From BMS3Bbin07 sp036244995 (lineage in GTDB: Bacteria > Nitrospirota > Thermodesulfovibrionia > Thermodesulfovibrionales > JdFR-85): a stretch of 14,498 nt of DNA. Below, piece by piece: positions 6,667 to 14,448 of this stretch. The first letter of the stretch is position 1. Each line of letters opens with the position of its first letter. The DNA is taken from the NCBI GenBank assembly GCA_036244995.1, contig BTTF01000055.1, positions 1 through 14,498 on the forward strand, read 5' to 3'. The notes under the pieces are model-generated. The model saw nothing but the letters and a program-made list of their open reading frames with translations, ran no database searches and was not told the origin of the DNA. The position numbers and the translations under genes were made by a program.

Positions 6667-7953
6667 TTACTGTCTGATAACTATCTGTATGTCCATCACG
6701 TTTGTGCCGGTGGGCCCGGTTATAAAAAGCCCTCCAACCTGTTTGAAGAAATTATACGAGTCATTCTCTGCAAGAAACTTTTCAGGAGACAGTCCCATGG
6801 CCCTTGCCCTCGGCATTGTCTCTCCATCCACCACTGCCCCTGCAGCGTCTGTGGGACCATCCGCGCCATCTGTTCCGGCAGACAGAAGGGACACCCCTTC
6901 AATACCTGCTATCTCCATTGCAAATACAAGGGCAAATTCGAGATTCCTGCCGCCAAGTCCGCTGCCTTTGACGACCACGGTTGTCTCACCACCTGAGACA
7001 AAACACGCCTTTTTTCTTTCACCCCGCTTCATCACTTCCCTGTAAAGCCACTTTGCGGCCTCCCGTGCCTCACCCGAGAGTGAATCCGTGAGAATCTCTG
7101 CACTATAGCCCAGGGCCGAGGCCTCCTGCCTGGCGGCCTCAAGGGCAATCCTGTTACTGCCAATGATAATGTTTTCAACCCTGCTGAAGACCTTGCTGTC
7201 AGGGGCAGGGGTATCCGGCACACGCCCCTTAACACCGTTCTCAATTATCTTTAAAACACCCGTTGGGGCCTTATCCATGAGATTGTATCTCTTCAGGACA
7301 TTCAGGGCATCAGGATAGGTGGTCTCATCCGGTGCCGTGGGGCCTGACGCTATTACATCAAGGCGGTCTCCGATAACATCTGAGAGGATAAGGGATATTG
7401 TCCTTGACGGATAAAGGGTTTCAGCCAGCCTTCCGCCCTTGACGGCGGATATATGTTTCCTCACTGTATTGAGCTCGAATATATCTGCCCCGGCATTCAG
7501 AAGCAGCCCTGTAATCTCCTGCTTCTCCTCAAGGCTGATACCTTCAAGTGGGCATACGAGTAATGCCGAGCCCCCTCCTGATATGAGGCATATATTTATA
7601 TCATCTGCAGAAGATGCCCTTGCAACCGCCCTGATCTTTTCCGTTCCCTTAATCCCGTTTGTATCAGGTATAGGGTGTCCGGCCTCTATTGTCTCTGTCT
7701 TTTTGAGGGCAACGGAGTGGCCGTACCTGGTTACGACAACTGATCTGGATATGAGGCCTGCAAGGGTCTCCTCTGCTGCCTGGGCCATACGCGCCGAGGC
7801 CTTTCCAAAACCGAGGATATTCAGCCTGCCATCCGGTCGGCCGATTGCGTCCCTGAAATCCGACAGCCTCTTTGCTGTTGCAAGGTACGGGTCTACGGCC
7901 CTGAGGGCATCAAAAAAGACTCTTTCCATATCCTTCCTGTAATTTAAAAACAT
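6667..7953 (-). CDS. Glycerate 2-kinase (DUF4147/MOFRL type)
   Basis: ATP-dependent kinase converting D-glycerate to phosphoglycerate (2-phosphoglycerate in characterised homologues such as the Thermotoga enzyme), feeding lower glycolysis. The 428 residues contain the N-terminal Rossmann-like domain with GFGKAS (K51), AGHPIPD (91-97), the SGGGSALL loop (125-132), NTVRKHISAVKGGRLA (162-177) and DVIGDRLDVIASGPT (192-206). The C-terminal MOFRL domain has GGETTV (321-326), GLGGRN (332-337), SAGTDGADGPTDAAGA (358-373) and ITGPTGTNVMD near the end. All are intact. The ATG at 7953 has no Shine-Dalgarno sequence but a TATAAA box ends 7 bases before it; ATG 7929 (codon 9) has AGGA 5 bases upstream and could serve on a longer transcript. 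The operon partner is the HAD phosphatase, so glycerate released from a sugar-glycerate may be the substrate. Confidence 0.93.
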   Translation of the reverse strand: MFLNYRKDMERVFFDALRAVDPYLATAKRLSDFRDAIGRPDGRLNILGFGKASARMAQAAEETLAGLISRSVVVTRYGHSVALKKTETIEAGHPIPDTNGIKGTEKIRAVARASSADDINICLISGGGSALLVCPLEGISLEEKQEITGLLLNAGADIFELNTVRKHISAVKGGRLAETLYPSRTISLILSDVIGDRLDVIASGPTAPDETTYPDALNVLKRYNLMDKAPTGVLKIIENGVKGRVPDTPAPDSKVFSRVENIIIGSNRIALEAARQEASALGYSAEILTDSLSGEAREAAKWLYREVMKRGERKKACFVSGGETTVVVKGSGLGGRNLEFALVFAMEIAGIEGVSLLSAGTDGADGPTDAAGAVVDGETMPRARAMGLSPEKFLAENDSYNFFKQVGGLFITGPTGTNVMDIQIVIRQ

Positions 7954-7960
7954 GCTCTAT

Positions 7961-7988
7961 TTTATACAGCCGCCTTCAAAATACTCAA
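7961..7988 (-). promoter_or_regulatory. Promoter candidate abutting the glycerate kinase start
   Basis: On the minus strand TTGAGT (7983-7988) is separated by 16 bases from TATAAA (7961-7966). The start codon lies 7 bases beyond the -10 box, so the transcript would begin at or next to the ATG. Confidence 0.4.
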
Positions 7989-8034
7989 ACGTTAACGGAA
8001 AAAATCCTGCCTCCCTGATATATGCTCTCAAAAT

Positions 8035-8063
8035 AATATAATAATATAGTGACCCGATTTCAA
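8035..8063 (-). promoter_or_regulatory. Second, upstream promoter candidate for glycerate kinase
   Basis: On the minus strand TTGAAA (8058-8063) and TATATT (8035-8040) are 17 bases apart, giving a leader of about 75 bases. The -35 box occupies the same bases as the -35 candidate of the divergent uppP promoter, so the two promoters would compete for polymerase. Confidence 0.4.
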
Positions 8064-8088
8064 ATTCCCATGACATAACTGCTATAAT
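8059..8088 (+). promoter_or_regulatory. Extended -10 promoter of uppP
   Basis: TGCTATAAT (8080-8088) is an extended -10 element with a perfect TATAAT; TTCAAA (8059-8064) is a weak -35 at 18 bases. The expected start of transcription is about 8094-8097, that is 0-3 bases before the uppP ATG. Confidence 0.6.
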
Positions 8089-8096
8089 TACAAATT

Positions 8097-8858
8097 ATGA
8101 TTGAAGCAATAATACTTGGAATCGTACAGGGGCTTACAGAGTTTATTCCGGTAAGCAGCACTGCCCATTTAATATTGATACCCCAGTTTTTTGGCTGGCA
8201 TGGCGGCCTCGACACCCTGAGCTATGATATCGCACTTCATGGCGGGACCCTGCTTGCCCTGCTGGTATATTTCAGAAAACAATGGCTGAGTCTCCTTACG
8301 GTAGAGAGGCCCCTGCTGCTAAAGATTATATTAGCCACAATTCCGGCTGGAGTTGCGGGTATTCTGTTTAAAGACGCGGTTGCAACAACCCTGAGAAACT
8401 CCTATGTAATAGCTGCCTCACTTGTAGTGGTTGGCATTGTCATGCTGATGGCTGAAAGGAACAAAGGTCAAAGGAGTTTTTCCTCTATAACGACAAAAGA
8501 TGCCTTGTCGATAGGTTTTGCCCAGGCACTGGCCCTGATCCCGGGTGTGTCGAGGTCCGGCATAACCATATCCGCCGGCCTTTTCGGAGGGATTGAGAGA
8601 GAGGCATCTGCAAGGTTTTCCTTCCTGCTTTCAATGCCGGTTATTGCCGGAGCCATAGTTCTTGAAGGAATTCATGTACTGAAAAACCCGGTCAGCTACG
8701 ACATGAGTCTCTTTGCATCAGGCTTTATTGCCTCGGCTGTCACAGGTTTTATCACCATCAAATCCCTGCTCTGGTTCTTCAGACGATTCAGTCTTCGCAC
8801 CTTTGTTTACTACAGGTTTGCCCTTGCTGGTATAATAGTTATCAGTTATTTATTATAA
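8097..8858 (+). CDS. uppP: Undecaprenyl-diphosphatase (BacA/UppP)
   Basis: Integral membrane phosphatase that turns undecaprenyl diphosphate into the monophosphate, recycling the lipid carrier for peptidoglycan and surface polysaccharides; extra copies give bacitracin resistance in other bacteria. The 253 residues begin with the canonical MIEAIILGIVQGLTEFIPVS; the first motif has Q11, E15, S20, S21 and H24, H48 follows in IALHGGT, and the second motif is PGVSRSG at 149-155 with catalytic R153. Several hydrophobic segments follow one another to the C-terminus, as expected for the family. The start is fixed by the conserved N-terminus, yet there is no Shine-Dalgarno sequence; the promoter lies directly upstream, so the mRNA is likely leaderless. 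Divergent from the glycerate kinase. Confidence 0.96.
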   Translation: MIEAIILGIVQGLTEFIPVSSTAHLILIPQFFGWHGGLDTLSYDIALHGGTLLALLVYFRKQWLSLLTVERPLLLKIILATIPAGVAGILFKDAVATTLRNSYVIAASLVVVGIVMLMAERNKGQRSFSSITTKDALSIGFAQALALIPGVSRSGITISAGLFGGIEREASARFSFLLSMPVIAGAIVLEGIHVLKNPVSYDMSLFASGFIASAVTGFITIKSLLWFFRRFSLRTFVYYRFALAGIIVISYLL

Positions 8859-8883
8859 GCGCATATTTATATAATAAGCGCAT
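8855..8883 (+). repeat. Short direct repeat after uppP
   Basis: ATAAGCGCAT occurs at 8855-8864 (covering the uppP stop codon) and again at 8874-8883, 19 bases apart. Purpose unknown. Confidence 0.4.
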
Positions 8884-8968
8884 TTTGCAAAACTCTTTAA
8901 ATCACTGATTACTAATCATGATGAATCCCGAATCAGGCTCTAAAAACCTGTATAAATCAACGAGTGAG

Positions 8969-9015
8969 ACCCTGAAACAAGTTCAGGGTGACAATTAGGG
9001 ACTTTTTACGAGTCC
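8969..9015 (+). repeat. Two adjacent stem-loops, repeat-like, upstream of ftsK
   Basis: ACCCTGAA (8969-8976) and TTCAGGGT (8982-8989) form a perfect 8-bp stem with a 5-base loop; ten bases later GGACT (8999-9003) and AGTCC (9011-9015) form a 5-bp stem around TTTTACG. The first resembles the CCCTGAA...TTCAGGG intergenic repeats I know from many bacterial genomes, but one copy in the window cannot prove it. It could also end uppP transcripts, although the T run lies inside the second loop. The ftsK ATG follows 7 bases after the second stem. Confidence 0.45.
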
Positions 9016-9022
9016 ATCAATC

Positions 9023-11074
9023 ATGGCTGAAGGAATAAGAAGAATAAAGGAAGAAGTGGCGGGTCTTGTAGTGACCCTCTTCAGTGTATATATTACACTG
9101 AGCCTCTACAGTTACTCAAAGTGGGACCCTTCCTTCCTCACCCACAGCAGGGGCCCTGCAAAGAACTATGGCGGTATCATCGGTTCTTATCTCTCGGATA
9201 CCATGCTCAGCCTTTTAGGTTATATCTCCTACCTCATTCCATTCTTCCTTATATTCTATGGTATCAAGAGGTTGCTGGGCAAGGCAAAGAGAAAGGAACT
9301 GCTTATAGGGCTTCTACTATTTGTAATATCCATCCCTGTTCTCCTTTCCCTTATCTCAAAGACCTTCGATATAAACGAGATGATCTACGGGGGGTTATGG
9401 GGAGAGGAGGCATCCGTTATACTGAGAATGCTCCTCTCATTACCCGGGGCCTATATCTTCACCCTTTCGGTCTTCTTCTCGTCCATCATCATAATGAGTC
9501 CTGTTTCTACCTCTGATGTATTAAGAAAAGTCTTTGAAAACAAAAAGGAGGATACACCCGAGCCGGTCAGGAAGATAAAGGTAGTGGAGGAGCCATCTCA
9601 ACCAATGATAAAAGAGATGATAAAACAGGAGAGGGTGAAGGAAAAAAAATCCGGGGAATTACCGGATATGATTCCCCGTAAAGCAGGGGCATATGTAATT
9701 CCACCGCTGCAACTCCTGAGCACTTACGAGACTGTTGCAAAGCCGGGAAAGGAAGAGCTCTTTGAGCGGGCACACCTCCTTGAGGAGAAACTCTCCGACT
9801 TTAAGATAACCGGAAAGATCACGCGGGTTCATCCCGGCCCTGTTGTCACCATGTATGAGTTTGAACCCTCCCCCGGAATAAAGATAAGCAAGATCGTCTC
9901 CCTGTCAGACGACCTTGGAAGGGCCCTGGGCGGACTCAGCATAAGGATTGCACCCATACCGGGGAAAACACCGCTCGGCATAGAGGTTCCCAACAAACAG
10001 ATGGGAATAGTCCCCCTGAAGGAGATAATAGGCTCGGGGAATTTCCTGAAAAGCCAGTCAAGACTGACCATTGCACTGGGAAAGGACATCTATGGAAGGC
10101 CCATAGTTGCAGACCTTGCCCGGATGCCCCACCTCCTTGTGGCCGGCACCACGGGTTCAGGCAAGAGTGTCTCCATTAATTCCATGATTATGAGCATCCT
10201 CTACAAGTCCACACCAAAAGAGGTGAAGATGTTGATGATAGACCCGAAGCTGCTTGAGCTCTCCACCTACGACGGAATCCCCCACCTTGTCACCCCGGTG
10301 GTCACAAACCCTAAAGAGGCAACACTGGCACTGAAGAAGATGGTTCTGGAGATGGAGCGGAGATACAGGCTCATTGCAGAGCAGGGGGCAAGAAACCTGG
10401 ACAACTTCAACCGTCAGGTCCCCGACGAAGAGCGGCTTCCCTACATCATTGTTATAATAGATGAGCTTGCCGACCTTATGTTTACAGCCTCCAAGGAGGT
10501 CGAAGACTCAATCGTCCGTCTTGCTCAGATGGCAAGGGCTTCGGGCATCCATCTCATACTTGCCACACAGAGGCCGTCCGTGGATGTTATCACCGGGATT
10601 ATCAAGGCAAACTTTCCAACCAGGATAGCCTTTCAGGTGACTACAAAGGTAGACTCAAGGACAATCCTGGATGCCCAGGGGGCTGAGCAACTTATCGGCA
10701 AGGGTGATATGCTCTTTATGGCTACAGGCGCAAGGCTTACACGGCTGCACGGCGCATATGTAACTGAAGACGAGGTAAGGTCTGTCACCTCCTTCATAAA
10801 GGCACAGGCAGAACCGGACTTTTCAATGTTTGATGCAATCCAGCTTGAGACGGCTGAGAGGGCTGAGGAAGGCTCAACCGAGGGAGATGAACTCTATCAG
10901 CAGGTGATAGATCATGCCGAAAACATGGGCGAGATATCAATATCGTCGATTCAGCGGAGGTTCAAGATAGGTTATAACAGGGCTGCAAGGATAATGGAAC
11001 TGCTTGAAGAAGAAGGCTTTGTCGGTCCACCGAGAGGGGCAGGAAAACCGAGGGATTTTATAAGAAGGGTTTAA
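9023..11074 (+). CDS. ftsK: DNA translocase FtsK/SpoIIIE
   Basis: Membrane-anchored ATP-driven DNA pump that clears chromosome ends from the division septum and supports dimer resolution. The 683 residues are short for the family (SpoIIIE about 790, E. coli FtsK about 1330). Order: four membrane segments (about 13-33, 61-82, 93-113, 137-158); a charged linker of only about 90 residues (165-240) instead of the long Pro/Gln linker of E. coli; alpha/beta motor with Walker A GTTGSGKS (375-382), Walker B VIIDELADLM (477-486) and LATQRPSVDVITGIIKANFP (513-532); and the winged-helix gamma domain (about 622-683) with SSIQRRFKIGYNRAARIMEL, which reads polarity sequences. The gene starts 7 bases after a stem-loop and has no clear Shine-Dalgarno sequence; no in-frame alternative start fits better. 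Confidence 0.96.
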   Translation: MAEGIRRIKEEVAGLVVTLFSVYITLSLYSYSKWDPSFLTHSRGPAKNYGGIIGSYLSDTMLSLLGYISYLIPFFLIFYGIKRLLGKAKRKELLIGLLLFVISIPVLLSLISKTFDINEMIYGGLWGEEASVILRMLLSLPGAYIFTLSVFFSSIIIMSPVSTSDVLRKVFENKKEDTPEPVRKIKVVEEPSQPMIKEMIKQERVKEKKSGELPDMIPRKAGAYVIPPLQLLSTYETVAKPGKEELFERAHLLEEKLSDFKITGKITRVHPGPVVTMYEFEPSPGIKISKIVSLSDDLGRALGGLSIRIAPIPGKTPLGIEVPNKQMGIVPLKEIIGSGNFLKSQSRLTIALGKDIYGRPIVADLARMPHLLVAGTTGSGKSVSINSMIMSILYKSTPKEVKMLMIDPKLLELSTYDGIPHLVTPVVTNPKEATLALKKMVLEMERRYRLIAEQGARNLDNFNRQVPDEERLPYIIVIIDELADLMFTASKEVEDSIVRLAQMARASGIHLILATQRPSVDVITGIIKANFPTRIAFQVTTKVDSRTILDAQGAEQLIGKGDMLFMATGARLTRLHGAYVTEDEVRSVTSFIKAQAEPDFSMFDAIQLETAERAEEGSTEGDELYQQVIDHAENMGEISISSIQRRFKIGYNRAARIMELLEEEGFVGPPRGAGKPRDFIRRV

Positions 11075-11138
11075 CCTGTTCAGAGTCAATCATATCGCTT
11101 CTTTTTCATGTTTAAGGTTTTTTATCATTGGACCCGGA

Positions 11139-11168
11139 TTGTAATTTACCTCATTATTGTAGTATGAT
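11139..11168 (+). promoter_or_regulatory. Candidate promoter of the GT4-GH15 pair
   Basis: TTGTAA (11139-11144) and TATGAT (11163-11168) are 18 bases apart, giving a leader of about 50 bases before the ATG at 11224. This also argues against starting the protein at an upstream TTG (11128) or ATG (11164), which lie inside the promoter. Confidence 0.4.
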
Positions 11169-11223
11169 AAGTAATCGAAAATTTCTTTCCATTAATTTCT
11201 CACCATTCCCATACGGAGCTGAC

Positions 11224-12480
11224 ATGGCAATAAAAGCACGAGATAGAAGACTGACGGTGTTGCACGTAGCAACCCTTAACCAGCCTATAAAGCCGGACCT
11301 TGGTTATGGTCCCATAGAAACGATTATTTATAATATCGACAAGGGACTCCATGCCTTAGGTCATCGGTCGATTGTTGCCTGTTCAGGTGATTCCGGAGTT
11401 GCCGGTGAGCATTATGTGACCATTGAAAAAAGCATGGGTAACTATTGGAGTCAAGACAACCCGGAAAAACGCAAAACCCTGAATATTCACCTTTCAAAGG
11501 CAGTAGACAGGATAAGAATGGGCGACATTGACGTCATCCACACGCATGATCTGAAAACCCTTGAGTACATTTATGACGCTGTATCGGGCATGCATGTGCC
11601 AATCGTGATGACCCTTCACGTAGCCGCAAAAAACTACTTGATGGAAGGAGCTTTCAGGCGCTGGTGTAAGCCCATGTCATCTCCTCAGGTCTATTGTATC
11701 CCGATAAGCGAATATCAGAAACAGGACTATAACGGGCTGAAGACCGGGAATGTTGTATACCACGGAATTGAAGTGGAAAGATACCCGGTCAAAAGGCATC
11801 CTGACAAGGAAAGCTATTTATTCACTATCGGCAGGGTAACCCGGGACAAGGGACAGGATAAAGCCATAGAGGTTGCCAGGAAAACGGGTTCTAAACTTAT
11901 CATTGCCGGCTGTGTCCAGGACAAAGCCGCAGACAGGGAGTTTTTTGAGGAATTGAAAGACTCTATCGACCTGTTCGTTGATATCGGCAAACAGCCTGTT
12001 GATGGCGACTATTTCGAAGATGTGATAAAACCGTTAATGGACTGCGACGAGCAGATTATTTATATCGGAGAGGTCGGCAGCGAGTACAAGAAACAATGGT
12101 ACCGGCATGCACGGGCCACTTTATTCCCCATACAATGGGGAGAGCCGTTCGGACTTGTCCTGATCGAGTCAATGGCATGCGGCACGCCGGTCATAGCATT
12201 CAACAGGGGTGCAGTTCCGGAAATAATGGTGGATGGAAAGACGGGATTTGTTGTGGATTCTCTTAGTGCCATGATCGAGGCAGTTGACCGCATTGACAGT
12301 ATTGATCCCTATGAATGCCGCAGACGTGTGCAGGATGATTTCTCCATAGCAAGCATGGCATATAAATATTCAGATTTGTATCAACAGATAGTCAGTGACC
12401 ACAAAATATCAGACAGTTACAGGCAGCTGTTAATCGACTATTTCCCGAAACACCTCCAGCCTGGCATCATAGCCACATAA
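11224..12480 (+). CDS. GT4-family glycosyltransferase
   Basis: Retaining GT-B glycosyltransferase of 418 residues that transfers a sugar from a nucleotide-sugar donor; donor and acceptor are not predictable. The N-terminal domain starts LTVLHVATLNQP and has the glycine-rich GYGPIETIIYNI loop (27-38) and DVIHTHD (103-109). The C-terminal donor domain begins at FTIGRVTRDKGQDKAIE (200-216) and carries the E-x7-E motif EPFGLVLIE (307-315) followed by SMACGTPVIAFNRGAVPEIM. No signal peptide or membrane segment, so it acts in the cytoplasm. ATG 11224 is chosen because GGAG (11215-11218) is 5 bases upstream; the frame stays open to a TTG at 11128 but that part has no ribosome site. The GH15 gene follows after 6 bases, so the two enzymes probably act on the same glycoside or glucan. 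Confidence 0.87.
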   Translation: MAIKARDRRLTVLHVATLNQPIKPDLGYGPIETIIYNIDKGLHALGHRSIVACSGDSGVAGEHYVTIEKSMGNYWSQDNPEKRKTLNIHLSKAVDRIRMGDIDVIHTHDLKTLEYIYDAVSGMHVPIVMTLHVAAKNYLMEGAFRRWCKPMSSPQVYCIPISEYQKQDYNGLKTGNVVYHGIEVERYPVKRHPDKESYLFTIGRVTRDKGQDKAIEVARKTGSKLIIAGCVQDKAADREFFEELKDSIDLFVDIGKQPVDGDYFEDVIKPLMDCDEQIIYIGEVGSEYKKQWYRHARATLFPIQWGEPFGLVLIESMACGTPVIAFNRGAVPEIMVDGKTGFVVDSLSAMIEAVDRIDSIDPYECRRRVQDDFSIASMAYKYSDLYQQIVSDHKISDSYRQLLIDYFPKHLQPGIIAT

Positions 12481-12486
12481 AAACCC

Positions 12487-14448
12487 ATGCCCAAAGACAT
12501 CCCCGTAAGCAACGGTAATCTTCTTTTTAACTTTGATTCGGATTATCAGCTCCGCGATGTATATTTCCCTTTAATCGGCCAGGAGAACCATTCAAAAGGA
12601 AATCCCTTCCGGTTCGGGGTGTGGGTGGATGGACGCTGCTCATGGATGGGGCCGGAATGGGAAAAGGACCTGCGGTATCATGATAACAGCCTTGTTACCA
12701 ACGTACTGTTGAGAAATACGGCAATAGGGCTTGAACTGTATTGCCATGATGTGGTTGACATAGACCTTAACGTATATATCAAAAAGGTTGAGGTGAAGAA
12801 CCTGCAAGATAAGGAACGTCACGTAAGGCTCTTTTTCAGCCACGACTTTCACCTTTACGGCAATGACATAGGTGATACGGCTTATTTTGATCCGCGGACA
12901 CGTTCAATCATACACTATAAGGCCAACCGGTACTTTCTCATTAATTGTTCCCGGGCCGGAAAGCCTGGAGTGACTTACTATGCCTGCGGAGACAAGGAGT
13001 TGGGTGGCAGGGAAGGAACGTGGAGAGACGCCGAGGACGGCAAACTCAGCGGGAACCCGATCTCCTGGGGCTCTGCCGATTCAACAACAGGAATATGGCT
13101 GAACCTGCCCCCCGGCGGGAAGGCGGAGTGTTTTTACTGGATTGCAGCGGGCAGGCATTACAATGAGGTGGCCCAACTCAACCGGGATGTAATAGAGAAG
13201 ACACCTCAAAAACTTATCAAACGGTCATCTGATTACTGGAAAGCATGGGTACAAAAAGAGGCCAGATCATTTGGAGACCTTCCCGAAACAGTCACCGGGA
13301 TTTTCAACCGAAGCCTTCTCATCTTAAGAACACAGATCGACAACCGTGGAGCGATAATAGCCGCAAACGACTCGGATATAGTCCGTTTTGGAAGAGATAC
13401 ATATTCTTATATGTGGGGCCGCGACGGGGCCTTTGTGGCCGCTGCCCTGGCAAAGGCTGGCTACTCGCATGTATGTATGAAGTTTTTCGACTTCTGTTCC
13501 CGTGTTCTGTCAGAGGAGGGATTCCTTTACCAGCATTACAACCCTGATGAATCACTGGCAAGTAACTGGCACCCATGGTTAGTGGATGGAAAAGAGGTGC
13601 TCCCCATACAGGAAGACTCAACAGCCTTGATTCTCCGGGCGCTCTGGATACACTATCAGAGTTCGAAAGACATAGAATTCATCAGGCCTTTCTACAATAA
13701 TTTCATTAAAAAGTCGGCAGACTTTCTTGTAACGTACCGGGATCCCGAAACTTTATTGCCGATACCTTCCTATGATCTCTGGGAAGAGCGTTACGGGGTG
13801 CACTCCTTTACCGTTGCAGCCGTGATTGCAGGGCTCAGGGCAGCGGCAAGTTTTGCCAGACTCTTTCAGGATACCTCCCTGGCCGGAGAATATGAGATTG
13901 TAGCCGAGCAGATGAAGGAAGGGCTTGTCACGCATCTGTACCACCCCGGCCTGAAGAGATACGCCCGCTCAGGTTACAGGAAGGGCAATGGCTATGAACT
14001 TGATGAAGTGATTGACGTCAGTCTGATGGGACTTGCGACTCTGGGAGTATTGCCCCCTAACGATCCACGGATGGTCGAAACAATGAAGGCGATACGCCAA
14101 CAATTATGGCTCAAAACTCCTATTGAAGGTTGTGCCCGATACTGCAATGACATCTACCAACTGGCGGATGACAGCCCAAAGGGCATCTCCGGCAATCCAT
14201 GGTTTATCTCAACGCTCTGGTTAGGAGAGTACTTTATCGCTCGTGCTGAAACCCTGGAGGAACTTCACGAAGCCCTTCCTTACCTTGAATGGTGTGCAAA
14301 GAATGCGCTTCCCTCCGGTGTGCTTGCCGAGCAGGTACACCCTCTGAATGGTTTGCCCCTCTCGGTTTCCCCGCTCACCTGGAGCCATTCCGCTTTCGTG
14401 TGGGTAGTCCTGCAATACACCGAAAAGTTCAATTCATTAAAGAAATAA
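12487..14448 (+). CDS. GH15 glucoamylase-like glycoside hydrolase
   Basis: Predicted inverting exo-hydrolase of alpha-glucosidic bonds (glucoamylase, glucodextranase or GH15 trehalase type), 653 residues. The N-terminal beta-sandwich domain (about 1-255) begins PVSNGNLLFNFDSDYQLRDV with FPLIGQENH; the (alpha/alpha)6 barrel spans about 265-645. Barrel landmarks: RDTYSYMWGRDGAF (303-316), QEDSTALILRALW (375-387), the general-acid segment SYDLWEERYGVHSFT (428-442; E433/E434), SGNPWFISTLWLGEY (568-582), and the general-base segment GVLAEQVHP with E615, then SPLTWSHSAFVW. Both catalytic glutamates are present. No signal peptide, so an intracellular substrate is likely. There is no Shine-Dalgarno sequence before the ATG, 6 bases after the glycosyltransferase stop; translational coupling is probable. 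The exact substrate is open. Confidence 0.9.
   Translation: MPKDIPVSNGNLLFNFDSDYQLRDVYFPLIGQENHSKGNPFRFGVWVDGRCSWMGPEWEKDLRYHDNSLVTNVLLRNTAIGLELYCHDVVDIDLNVYIKKVEVKNLQDKERHVRLFFSHDFHLYGNDIGDTAYFDPRTRSIIHYKANRYFLINCSRAGKPGVTYYACGDKELGGREGTWRDAEDGKLSGNPISWGSADSTTGIWLNLPPGGKAECFYWIAAGRHYNEVAQLNRDVIEKTPQKLIKRSSDYWKAWVQKEARSFGDLPETVTGIFNRSLLILRTQIDNRGAIIAANDSDIVRFGRDTYSYMWGRDGAFVAAALAKAGYSHVCMKFFDFCSRVLSEEGFLYQHYNPDESLASNWHPWLVDGKEVLPIQEDSTALILRALWIHYQSSKDIEFIRPFYNNFIKKSADFLVTYRDPETLLPIPSYDLWEERYGVHSFTVAAVIAGLRAAASFARLFQDTSLAGEYEIVAEQMKEGLVTHLYHPGLKRYARSGYRKGNGYELDEVIDVSLMGLATLGVLPPNDPRMVETMKAIRQQLWLKTPIEGCARYCNDIYQLADDSPKGISGNPWFISTLWLGEYFIARAETLEELHEALPYLEWCAKNALPSGVLAEQVHPLNGLPLSVSPLTWSHSAFVWVVLQYTEKFNSLKK

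Noticed and set aside
7439..7942. 167-codon plus-strand ORF opposite the glycerate kinase
   Set aside because: Antisense shadow of a strongly conserved gene, with no ribosome site or recognisable domain.
11128..11223. N-terminal extension of the GT4 protein from a TTG codon
   Set aside because: No ribosome site, overlaps a promoter candidate, and the family fold begins after the ATG at 11224, which has GGAG.
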